A stretch of 39,287 nucleotides of DNA. It comes from Thermoplasmata archaeon (GTDB lineage Archaea > Thermoplasmatota > Thermoplasmata > Methanomassiliicoccales > Methanomethylophilaceae). This document shows positions 1 to 7,648 of this stretch, one piece after another. How positions within the stretch are numbered: position 1 is the first letter of the stretch; each line of letters opens with the position of its first letter. Where the stretch lies: assembly GCA_015063185.1 (NCBI GenBank), contig SUSY01000014.1, forward strand, positions 1 through 39,287. The letters are read 5' to 3'. The notes beneath the pieces were generated by a model. It saw only the letters and a list, made by a program, of their open reading frames with translations. It ran no database searches and had not been told where the DNA came from. Made by a program: the position numbers and the translations under genes.

Positions 1-115
1 CCAACATGACATATTGACGTCGGACAGCGATAGCTATCGCTACCCTTCATTTTCTGCAAAAAACGATGAAAAATCTCCCATCGGATCGAAAAATCAATCA
101 AGAATTACAGGGGGT
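1..115. other. Flank beyond the distal end of the CRISPR array
   Basis: No gene is supported here. A perfect 16-base palindrome, AGCGATAGCTATCGCT, occupies 26-41, and a weaker stem (CGATG at 64-68 with CATCG at 79-83) lies nearer the array. Either could help end the pre-crRNA transcript, which runs leftward, but neither is followed by a clear T-run on the minus strand. Bases 10-20, read on the minus strand, give ACGTCAATATG, identical to the first part of the tracrRNA anti-repeat region; the match stops there. Confidence 0.4.
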
Positions 116-151
116 GTCGAAGATACGTCTAGTTTGTCAATATTCTCAAAC
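116..151 (-). repeat. Degenerate terminal CRISPR repeat
   Basis: The last 23 bases match the consensus, but six of the other positions differ (for example GTCGAAGATACG in place of GTGAAAGCACCT on the plus strand). Degeneration of the oldest, leader-distal repeat is usual and fixes the direction of the array. The altered half is the 3' half of the crRNA repeat; the part that pairs with the tracrRNA is intact. Confidence 0.95.
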
Positions 152-1471
152 GAACAGATGGGATTCCTGACAGGTGCACCTGTGAAAGCACCTTCTAGTT
201 TGTCAATATTCTCAAACCCTTCCATCACTGCCCAGATTGATCAACAAGTGAAAGCACCTTCTAGTTTGTCAATATTCTCAAACAGACCGTCCGTTGGGTC
301 GTGTCTGTGTTGTGTGAAAGCACCTTCTAGTTTGTCAATATTCTCAAACATAAAAGCCTGCGTAGTCAGATTTTCATCGGTGAAAGCACCTTCTAGTTTG
401 TCAATATTCTCAAACCCCTTATGTCGTCCGTATTGGTGCGCATACGTGAAAGCACCTTCTAGTTTGTCAATATTCTCAAACGTGTCCCTTAATGCGTTGC
501 CCGATACGGCCGTGAAAGCACCTTCTAGTTTGTCAATATTCTCAAACTACGATTCTGATAAGTTCATTACTTCTCCTGTGAAAGCACCTTCTAGTTTGTC
601 AATATTCTCAAACTTGTCGTAGTAGTGGGTCTCATTGGAGACCGTGAAAGCACCTTCTAGTTTGTCAATATTCTCAAACGTGAGGTTAAGCCCTTGGCCG
701 CAGTTGCTGGTGAAAGCACCTTCTAGTTTGTCAATATTCTCAAACACGATTGTGCGACTTGGACGGACGATTGGTGTGAAAGCACCTTCTAGTTTGTCAA
801 TATTCTCAAACAATAATATGACTATCGCGTATCATTCCGAAGTGAAAGCACCTTCTAGTTTGTCAATATTCTCAAACGATTCCCATGACAAATCCTCTGT
901 CCTGAAGGTGAAAGCACCTTCTAGTTTGTCAATATTCTCAAACGATTATTTCATTCGCGATATAATCCACTTCGTGAAAGCACCTTCTAGTTTGTCAATA
1001 TTCTCAAACATGTGGTCCCTATTGCTGGGTTAAAGAAGGGTGAAAGCACCTTCTAGTTTGTCAATATTCTCAAACTAAATATGTTAGGGCAATGGTTGAA
1101 AAAATGTGAAAGCACCTTCTAGTTTGTCAATATTCTCAAACGGTAACACCAGCAACAACAAGGATAGCAGGGTGAAAGCACCTTCTAGTTTGTCAATATT
1201 CTCAAACCGGACGCACGCTTGTTTAAACTCAATTCGTGTGAAAGCACCTTCTAGTTTGTCAATATTCTCAAACAAAAACGTGCACTTGGTTGGATGCCCA
1301 CACGTGAAAGCACCTTCTAGTTTGTCAATATTCTCAAACACATAACATCCGACGACACAGCAGAAATAAGTGAAAGCACCTTCTAGTTTGTCAATATTCT
1401 CAAACTCTGACTGTTCCATTTCGTAGCTCTTGGGAGTGAAAGCACCTTCTAGTTTGTCAATATTCTCAAAC
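116..1471 (-). CRISPR. Type II-A CRISPR array, 21 repeats and 20 spacers
   Basis: A 36-base repeat recurs with an exact 66-base period from 116 to 1471, so all 20 spacers are 30 bases long. In crRNA orientation (minus strand) the repeat begins GTTTGAGAATATTGAC and ends GGTGCTTTCAC; nucleotides 1-5 (GTTTG) and 16-20 (CAAAC) could pair within the repeat. The 20 full repeats appear identical and the one at 116-151 is degenerate, which marks the leader-distal end. The leader therefore lies at 1472-1513, next to csn2, and the array is transcribed leftward. The spacers are all different by eye, and none was recognised elsewhere in the window. Because 66 is divisible by 3, the array creates long false open reading frames. 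Confidence 0.99.
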
Positions 1472-1513
1472 CTCAAATCCTGAATCAGAATATAAAATAT
1501 TGCCATATTGAAG
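1472..1513 (-). promoter_or_regulatory. CRISPR leader with TATA box and leader-anchoring sequence
   Basis: Only 42 bases separate the csn2 stop codon from the first repeat. On the minus strand the leader ends ATTTGAG (1478-1472) directly against the repeat. This is the leader-anchoring sequence known from streptococcal type II-A arrays, where it directs Cas1-Cas2 to insert new spacers at the first repeat. A TATA-like TATTTTATATT at 1499-1489 is centred about 23-25 bases before the first repeat base (1471), the usual archaeal spacing to a transcription start. Transcription may therefore begin at or within a few bases of the first repeat. The motifs are seen directly; promoter use is inferred. 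Confidence 0.75.
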
Positions 1514-2185
1514 TCAAAAATACAATTCACAAAGGTCGTAATCAACTATGATCAAATGCTCGTTGCAAATGATATCCTCATATTTTGATTCTAAAAATAA
1601 CGTATTTATCTTATGGTAAGTGATATGTTGGTAAAGATCGTTCAATTCTGATTTTGAGAGATATGTATTCAAATTAACAAAAACATACAACTCGACCTTT
1701 GAAAACTCTGAGGACAGATCCAAGTATTCCACAATTCTTTCCAATAATGTATCCCCTAAGGGCAACAACTTAGGAGATGTCATTTTGATAAGCTCGTTTC
1801 CAGAACACCCATCACAATCCATAGATATCCCAAGATCCAATGTCAAATCCGAAATGAAATTCACAATCCTCCCAGAAAGATCTGCGAAATTATCATAATG
1901 ATTCTCATCATTCGACATAGCCGACAATTTTGAATAGATGGGAGATAAAATCTCTTTTGAATTCAAATCCAATGCGAACGGATCTACAATTACCTTCACG
2001 ATATTATTCAGACTTACACATTTCACCCCATCATATAAACTGAATCTGCCAGATTGTCCATGAGATTGAAGTTTTAATTCCTCAACATACCTACACAACA
2101 TCCCCGGATGCTCTATGACCAGGACATTTATCGAACCGTCCTCAATACATACTGTATGCTCCAAAGAAGGATGAGCAATTATCAA
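1514..2185 (-). CDS. csn2: Csn2, type II-A spacer-acquisition protein
   Basis: This 223-residue protein matches Csn2 in length (about 220 residues) and pattern. The N-terminal part has GSINVLVIEHPGMLCRYVEEL, like the family's strand-helix start. The C-terminal part has FVNLNTYLSKSELNDLY followed by TLFLES and EHLIIVDYDL, like the streptococcal end. Csn2 forms a tetrameric ring that slides on DNA ends and works with Cas1, Cas2 and Cas9 in spacer acquisition. Its presence is the defining mark of subtype II-A. The start overlaps the cas2 stop (ATGA), and the gene ends 42 bases before the array. It is the last gene of the cas operon and may be co-transcribed with the array as well as lying next to the array's own promoter. 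Confidence 0.93.
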   Translation of the reverse strand: MIIAHPSLEHTVCIEDGSINVLVIEHPGMLCRYVEELKLQSHGQSGRFSLYDGVKCVSLNNIVKVIVDPFALDLNSKEILSPIYSKLSAMSNDENHYDNFADLSGRIVNFISDLTLDLGISMDCDGCSGNELIKMTSPKLLPLGDTLLERIVEYLDLSSEFSKVELYVFVNLNTYLSKSELNDLYQHITYHKINTLFLESKYEDIICNEHLIIVDYDLCELYF

Positions 2186-2502
2186 AGTATCACCAATCTT
2201 TGTTGAGTATCCACAATTTCCTTTTGAGGTTCGCCGATGAGATACTCTATACCCTGATATTGCTTCTCGGTAATCTTCAAAATTTGAACAACACCTTCTG
2301 GCGGTGCACGTTTCCTAATATTTTGAATGACGAGATCAGAGGATGAGGCATTCAAGGTAACCTTTGAATATACTGATTTTTGCATCATGATGAACCCCTC
2401 ACTGAGGAGGAATTTTCGAAACTTTGAATATTCTTTACGCTGAAGAGATGATTCGATAGGTAAATCAAAGAAAACCATCACCCTCATAAACCGATACCTC
2501 AT
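2182..2502 (-). CDS. cas2: Cas2, spacer-integration subunit
   Basis: This 106-residue protein has the ferredoxin-like Cas2 fold signature MRVMVFFDLP near the N-terminus, then KFRKFLLSEGFIMMQKSVYS, closely resembling streptococcal Cas2 (FRKFLLSEGFIM). Cas2 dimers bridge two Cas1 dimers in the integrase that inserts spacers into the array. The longer start at 2502 is preferred over the internal Met at 2487 because the extra MRYRF matches the streptococcal N-terminus (MSYRYM). The gene begins inside the end of cas1 (38-base overlap) and ends overlapping csn2, so translation of all three is probably coupled. Confidence 0.95.
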   Translation of the reverse strand: MRYRFMRVMVFFDLPIESSLQRKEYSKFRKFLLSEGFIMMQKSVYSKVTLNASSSDLVIQNIRKRAPPEGVVQILKITEKQYQGIEYLIGEPQKEIVDTQQRLVIL

Positions 2503-3364
2503 AACTAACCATCCTTGTTAAATCACCATGTTCCATAGCATCAAAAAAGGATTGAACATAGATCCTGATTGCATTAATCAAATGATTCTGTTTTCCATTA
2601 ATATGGACATAAGAATTCAACAAATTTACTACCTTAGCTTTCTGTTCCGAATCAAATTTTTTAAAATCTGATGAAACAACATACTCATCCACTATAGGTC
2701 TAAACGATTCCATAAGGTCACTAGCCAAGTTGAAAGGATTGAAAATATTATCATGAAAGATCCCAATCTGTGTATAATATCCACAAATCGAGATCTCCCT
2801 GTTAAATGCAGACAACAAAATGGTATAGCCATAATCCAAAGCTGCATTCGAAATACAATCTGAATTTCTTGAGAAATCCTTTCCAAATAATGCATTGAAA
2901 TATACTTTTGCAGCATGCCCTTCCCTATTGGTTAGATCATAAGGCTCCATCTGAGACAAATATTCAGACAATAACTCTGATTTTTGGAACAACCCTCTTC
3001 TGAATAACACATCCCTCTGTTTTGAAATCTTATCATGAACAATTTTCGTCCATGCGGCCTCTATCAAATCTTCATCCCAACAATACTGTATGCGCAATTT
3101 TCTAACAGTATCATGGGATCCGTAATATGGACATAATTCTGAATATGGATTACGTTTTTCATCACAGAATATGACTCTAATCTTTCTCTTCGTCAATTCG
3201 CAAAGTAAAGTGGCTGTAAGGGAGACTGCAGTACTTTCTATAATTAACACTGCAATCTCGGGAATGTAAACCTTCCTTATCTCAAAAGGAGTCCTTACAA
3301 CCAAGTAATTCAGCTTATACTCCAACTTACTATTACTTGATATCTCTACTATCCTCCAGGTCAT
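2465..3364 (-). CDS. cas1: Cas1, CRISPR integrase
   Basis: This 299-residue Cas1 catalyses the transesterifications that insert new spacers. The metal-binding residues can be placed as Glu148 (in NREGHAAKVYFNALFG), His204 (in GIFHDNIFNPFNLASD) and Glu219 (in DLMESFRPIVDE), matching the E-H-E/D pattern. The N-terminal beta domain runs to about residue 85 and the helical domain follows. The start codon overlaps the cas9 stop (ATGA at 3364-3361). The order cas9-cas1-cas2-csn2 is that of type II-A loci. Length and motifs are complete, so the acquisition module looks functional. Confidence 0.97.
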   Translation of the reverse strand: MTWRIVEISSNSKLEYKLNYLVVRTPFEIRKVYIPEIAVLIIESTAVSLTATLLCELTKRKIRVIFCDEKRNPYSELCPYYGSHDTVRKLRIQYCWDEDLIEAAWTKIVHDKISKQRDVLFRRGLFQKSELLSEYLSQMEPYDLTNREGHAAKVYFNALFGKDFSRNSDCISNAALDYGYTILLSAFNREISICGYYTQIGIFHDNIFNPFNLASDLMESFRPIVDEYVVSSDFKKFDSEQKAKVVNLLNSYVHINGKQNHLINAIRIYVQSFFDAMEHGDLTRMVSYEVSVYEGDGFL

Positions 3365-6300
3365 ATTCTCATCAAATCAATTTTTCTTTCAAAAAGACCA
3401 GTTGCCGACCTACATATCAAATGTGGAGTATCTTCCATTTTTAGGACCTTATTGATTTTTATCTTTCCAAATTGTGAAGAATTACCACCAAGTGGCTTTA
3501 TGTCAACAGATGAGGGGGCACAATGCAATATCCTAAGCAAACCAATCAGACCATTTGTTTGAGCACCCAGATCCAAAGATTCAAACTTGTTTCCATTAAA
3601 AATATCACACAATAATTCAAATGTTGGTGCATTTGAAAATAGTTTATTGACCTTGGCTCCAATCTCTAAATATAATTTAATATTGAGCTCTCTGGAGATG
3701 CCGTAGGACTCCAAAGAATAGTTAGATTTCTTGGACCTGCCCTCTTCATATTTATACAAAGATTTGCAATAATTATACATCTCATTACTGAGAATCAATT
3801 GTTCTGCATTGTAATATACAACAGAATTGCCTGACCTTCCTGATAGCGTTACAGATGTACCTCTAAATTCGAACAAAGAATCTATTTTTATACAAGCTAT
3901 ACGAACATCTGGGTCAATTAAACCCCTATTCTCGAAATAAATCTTAGATGCCTGTGCTGATTCCATCTCTCCCGCATCCATTATTGGAACTGCCTCCAAT
4001 GATCTGACCCTCTTTTTCTTAAGAGTATGTTCGACCAATGAAAAGAAGGAACCAGATACCTTGTTATATCCACCATAATCATTAACATCCAATCCAGTTT
4101 TGATTGGATGTTGTCCCTCTCCTTTCCTCATGATGTTCAAATCATACAATTGACCGGTTACTTTGTAGGGACTACGTGTGTAAATCACGTTATCGCGCCT
4201 GATGTACTTATCGATAGTCCTAATTGTGCCCTCTTCTCCAGAGACCCAAGCCACTACACCATTGCGAGAGACGTCCTTCTCAAACATCTTGCCCATATTG
4301 TAATGTTCCTTTGAAATGACGTGAAGCGGATTCTTTGTGAACTTCACATCATAGGTGTTCCCAACAACAATATTCAGATATGCATCCTTCGCATGATGAT
4401 AGTCATTTACATTACGACTCTTGGTGTAGAATCCTCTATCTTTGTATATACTACGGAAATCACTTACATTATTGGCCTTCACGTAAACAATGTCGGTGCC
4501 CTTAGCAAAAACCTTCTTCATGACCTCCGCAACAGCCTTAGTTGTTTGGCTGGTCTCCACCAATTGTCTTGCTATAAAACTACACTTCTCATCCTCCGAT
4601 AAAGGCTCTACACGAGTCAACCTCTTGTATTTCTCATCAGACATGAGTTTACATTTGACAAGATCCTTCCAGATACCTTTCATCTTATCCTGAATGTGGG
4701 GTTTGATTGGATATATATCGGACTTATCCATATTGCAAGAACGACAAACCAGAACAGTGTTATTGATACTATCGTCCTTCTTAACAGATTGAGGTATGAT
4801 GTGATCAATGTCACACACATTATGATCCTCAAGATCGTTCAAATCGATGGGAGCATCGCAATACATGCAACGTCCCCTCTGATTAAGATATGCGAACAAC
4901 CTTTTACTGCGTAACTTAGAGGGCTCATTCTCCAAGGAATCTAAGATAGACAAGATTTCCTGATAGCTCCCTTTGTCCTCCATTTCTTTATACTTTTTCT
5001 GAAGATCGTCCAAACGTGAATCTTTACGTCCATCATCCCTTGCCTCACGCGTAGTTTCGATGAAGACCTTCGTGGGATTGTGACCGGTGATCTTTACAAT
5101 TTCCTTTATTATTGACAATGTGCGCCATATCGAATGCTTAACAGCGGGGGAACAATAGAGCTCCTTTACAACATTATATGTGATTCTATCGTAGGATGTT
5201 CCAGTCTTAGATTCGTTGAATTTATCAATCTCCCTTCTGAATCCATATTTGTCAGACAAAAGCTCCATAAGATTCAGATTCGTCGTCTCCAAGGCAGTGA
5301 TAATGTTTACCTCTCTTCCATCATGCAATGTAGAATATATTCCGGTAAGGAACTTTTCAGATAAATTTCCCCAATCACGGAACCTCAGCCTGGAAACTTC
5401 TGACACCTGACTCTTCGTCAATCTACCAGAATACTCTTTTTTGATTTTGGAATTCAACCTCTTGACATCATCACCAAAAATCGTAGATACTCTAATCAAT
5501 TCCTCCACAAATGAGCGGTCATCAAACTCCTTCCCGAGGATAACCCTTAACTGGGCTTCCGACTTTAAGGATGATGCAACCTTATCATCTATACCAGTAA
5601 TCTCTACGGCATCATCACCAGTACGAGATACTATGAAATCCCTGATCTTCTTCCTGGTGACGGGAGTCTGTCTTTTTACAAACAACTCATCGATCAACTC
5701 CTTCTTAAGGGAGCACTCTATCCTTTCACCATTAACACGAATATTATTCAATTCATTATAGAGCTTAAAACGCTGGTACAGAAGTGATGATTTTGGAAGT
5801 ACAGTTTCACCAACAAGATAAGTACAACGACTGACCAGTTTCTCGATGAACATTTCAGATGAACGATCGATATCAATCTTATCATCAAAATTCAATGGTG
5901 TAACCCTACCAGATTCTTTATGAATCGCCCAGGACCTATCAGATATCTGACTCAGTGGACCAACATAATAAGGTATGCGGAATGTACACAACTTGGAAAT
6001 CTTCTCTCCGATACTGATGCCATTCTTATCCTTCTCATTGAAGAATTGATAATGTACAGACATGTTTTCTATGATTCTCTCCAATTCCGACCTGTGTAGA
6101 GAATTCGGTATTACAGAATTGGAATTGGACCTCTGGAGTGGCATGAAGGTCTTATCCTCAATTCTACGCCACATGTCTTTTGTAGCATCACAAATTTCAA
6201 AATTGATTATATCTTTCAATTTCTTCTTGAGATAATCACAAAACGCTTCCTGATTACAGAACTTTTTGACATTTGATGGATCTTTTGTCTGTTTGATCAT

Positions 6301-7398
6301 CCCAGAATAGGCACAATAGTTGTTCGGTTCCGAATCGGACTTCAAGACCTCCCTGTACAGAGAATAATCATTGGAATTGTTGTAACCATAATCCTTCAAT
6401 ATGGTCTTGAGGAGATAGAGATCCTTCTTATGAAGATTGTACTTTTTGACCATAGAATCTGAGATAAATTTCTCCCCATCCAATAACTTGGAAAGTATTC
6501 CCCAATCATAAATCGTTTTCATCAAAAGGAGCGTGCTCATCTGTCCTTCGGACAAGATGTTCTCTAAGGAAGATGTGTTCTCCTCCAGAGATGCATCGCC
6601 AAAAGATATTTTTGGATATTCTTCTGATTCGTTTGTATCACATTCGGAGAATAAAGTTGATAGATCTATCTTTGCACCAGAAAGCAAATCTGCAAATGCA
6701 TTTTGCCTTTTACTTTCAGCAGATAGTAATTCACGCATCTTTCTCTTTCTTTCAAGCACCCTGATATCCTTATCGACGAGAAGCCCTTTTATTGAATCAA
6801 TATTCTCGTGTACTTCAAAATCAATGTCAAGTTCAGAAGACGCTTTTTCCATCAAATCTTTAAACACAGGCTCGAAATCCGGAAGTGCTCCCTCCGATAA
6901 TCCTTCGAACAAAAAGTGTCCGCGATACTTCAGGATATGATGAAGTGCCAGATATACCAAACGAATGTCTGGCTTCTCTTTGGTTTCCATGAGATATTTT
7001 CTCAAATGATAGATGGTTGGGAATCTATCATGATAATCTTTATCCTTAAATGCTGGATCATTGAAAATGGAATTGATCTGATCGACTTTACGATCTTTGA
7101 GGTGTAGGTTGCTTTCCTTTAATCTTGCGAAAAATCCTGGATCCACGGAAGAGACTTCGGAATCCATCAGGTCCTGAAGGAGCTCTATCCTCTGCTTTCT
7201 TCTTTGTAACCTACGACGTGCACACCTATGAGTGCGTCTTTCTGCAGCAGAATTACCTTCTTTGAAAAGATGGACACCCCACATGGCCTTCCCATTGAAT
7301 CTTAGAACATTGTACTGTGGATCGGTAACTGCCCACCCTACGGAATTAGTTCCGATATCCAAACCTAAATAATAATCTCCAAAGACCTTCTTAGCCAC
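3361..7398 (-). CDS. cas9: Cas9, RNA-guided DNA endonuclease of type II-A
   Basis: This is a full-length Cas9 (1348 residues from a GTG at 7407; the positions here use that numbering). RuvC-I is LGLDIGTNSVGWAV with Asp17. The arginine-rich bridge helix is about residues 56-74. RuvC-II is VFIETTREARD with Glu784. The HNH core CDIDHIIPQS has catalytic His869 and supporting Asn883 and Asn892. RuvC-III is DYHHAKDAY with His1005 and Asp1008. The HNH domain has two CxxC pairs (Cys847/850 and Cys888/891) that could bind zinc; SpCas9 lacks them. The C-terminal region (YGGYNKVSGSFFSLVEH to TGLFERKIDL) aligns by eye with the SpCas9 PAM-interacting domain. I prefer the GTG at 7398 (1345 residues): AGGTG lies 6 bases before it and a TATA box about 25 bases before it. 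All catalytic residues are present. Confidence 0.97.
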   Translation of the reverse strand: MAKKVFGDYYLGLDIGTNSVGWAVTDPQYNVLRFNGKAMWGVHLFKEGNSAAERRTHRCARRRLQRRKQRIELLQDLMDSEVSSVDPGFFARLKESNLHLKDRKVDQINSIFNDPAFKDKDYHDRFPTIYHLRKYLMETKEKPDIRLVYLALHHILKYRGHFLFEGLSEGALPDFEPVFKDLMEKASSELDIDFEVHENIDSIKGLLVDKDIRVLERKRKMRELLSAESKRQNAFADLLSGAKIDLSTLFSECDTNESEEYPKISFGDASLEENTSSLENILSEGQMSTLLLMKTIYDWGILSKLLDGEKFISDSMVKKYNLHKKDLYLLKTILKDYGYNNSNDYSLYREVLKSDSEPNNYCAYSGMIKQTKDPSNVKKFCNQEAFCDYLKKKLKDIINFEICDATKDMWRRIEDKTFMPLQRSNSNSVIPNSLHRSELERIIENMSVHYQFFNEKDKNGISIGEKISKLCTFRIPYYVGPLSQISDRSWAIHKESGRVTPLNFDDKIDIDRSSEMFIEKLVSRCTYLVGETVLPKSSLLYQRFKLYNELNNIRVNGERIECSLKKELIDELFVKRQTPVTRKKIRDFIVSRTGDDAVEITGIDDKVASSLKSEAQLRVILGKEFDDRSFVEELIRVSTIFGDDVKRLNSKIKKEYSGRLTKSQVSEVSRLRFRDWGNLSEKFLTGIYSTLHDGREVNIITALETTNLNLMELLSDKYGFRREIDKFNESKTGTSYDRITYNVVKELYCSPAVKHSIWRTLSIIKEIVKITGHNPTKVFIETTREARDDGRKDSRLDDLQKKYKEMEDKGSYQEILSILDSLENEPSKLRSKRLFAYLNQRGRCMYCDAPIDLNDLEDHNVCDIDHIIPQSVKKDDSINNTVLVCRSCNMDKSDIYPIKPHIQDKMKGIWKDLVKCKLMSDEKYKRLTRVEPLSEDEKCSFIARQLVETSQTTKAVAEVMKKVFAKGTDIVYVKANNVSDFRSIYKDRGFYTKSRNVNDYHHAKDAYLNIVVGNTYDVKFTKNPLHVISKEHYNMGKMFEKDVSRNGVVAWVSGEEGTIRTIDKYIRRDNVIYTRSPYKVTGQLYDLNIMRKGEGQHPIKTGLDVNDYGGYNKVSGSFFSLVEHTLKKKRVRSLEAVPIMDAGEMESAQASKIYFENRGLIDPDVRIACIKIDSLFEFRGTSVTLSGRSGNSVVYYNAEQLILSNEMYNYCKSLYKYEEGRSKKSNYSLESYGISRELNIKLYLEIGAKVNKLFSNAPTFELLCDIFNGNKFESLDLGAQTNGLIGLLRILHCAPSSVDIKPLGGNSSQFGKIKINKVLKMEDTPHLICRSATGLFERKIDLMRI

Positions 7399-7418
7399 AG
7401 CATACACCTGTCAATACG

Positions 7419-7490
7419 TTAATAAAGTGTCTGAAGACGAAAGAAGGGCTTGAGCCCTTGCAGACGAAACTTCAACACCCTGTATATTAT
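7419..7490 (-). promoter_or_regulatory. cas9 upstream region: two possible TATA boxes and a hairpin
   Basis: On the minus strand TTTATTAA (7426-7419) is centred about 25 bases before the GTG at 7398, consistent with a leaderless cas9 mRNA. A second TATA-like GATAATATAC lies at about 7490-7481 and would start transcription near 7460. Between them is a perfect hairpin, AAGGGCT-CA-AGCCCTT (7459-7444), flanked by GTCTG and CAGAC, which can pair to enclose it. If the upstream promoter is used, the mRNA would begin with this hairpin. The sequences are seen; which promoter is active is inferred. Confidence 0.45.
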
Positions 7491-7601
7491 CATTTTTACA
7501 ATCTTTTAAAATACTTTCTGAAAAAACGACAAATGACAACAAGTTTAATTATGACCTAAAATGGGAGAAAACAACATTAATGTAAAGATATGTTGAAGTT
7601 T
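7467..7601. repeat. 11-base inverted repeat between the cas9 and tracrRNA promoters
   Basis: AAACTTCAACA at 7467-7477 is the exact reverse complement of TGTTGAAGTTT at 7591-7601, and 113 bases separate the arms. The left arm lies just downstream of the distal cas9 TATA box. The right arm lies about 48 bases before the tracrRNA anti-repeat and is followed by a repeat-like GTTTTCAGA (7598-7606). A TATA-like TTTAATTA at 7544-7551 could start a longer tracrRNA near 7573 that would carry the right arm. See the finding on a possible self-regulating long tracrRNA. Confidence 0.6.
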
Positions 7602-7620
7602 TCAGATTCTTAAGGCACCA

Positions 7621-7628
7621 TTATATAG
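7621..7628 (+). promoter_or_regulatory. TATA box of the tracrRNA
   Basis: TTATATAG at 7621-7628 is centred 26 bases before 7650-7651. The anti-repeat begins at 7649, so transcription would start at the first pairing base of the tracrRNA. The sequence is seen; promoter function is inferred from archaeal spacing rules. Confidence 0.65.
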
Positions 7629-7648
7629 GATGACTTAGATTTTATTAC

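Noticed and set aside
116..1471. Array transcribed rightward, with its leader at the left edge
   Set aside because: The degenerate repeat is at the left end, ATTTGAG and a TATA box lie at the right end, and only the minus-strand repeat pairs correctly with the tracrRNA.
14..1545. Open reading frames across the array, with a repeated peptide VKAPSSLSIFSN or FENIDKLEGAFT
   Set aside because: They are produced by the 66-base period of the CRISPR array, which keeps the frame open on both strands. The repeats, spacers, leader and cas context explain the sequence fully.
4108..7107. Plus-strand open frames opposite cas9
   Set aside because: All are short, lack recognisable motifs and lie within a coding region whose minus-strand product is unmistakable.
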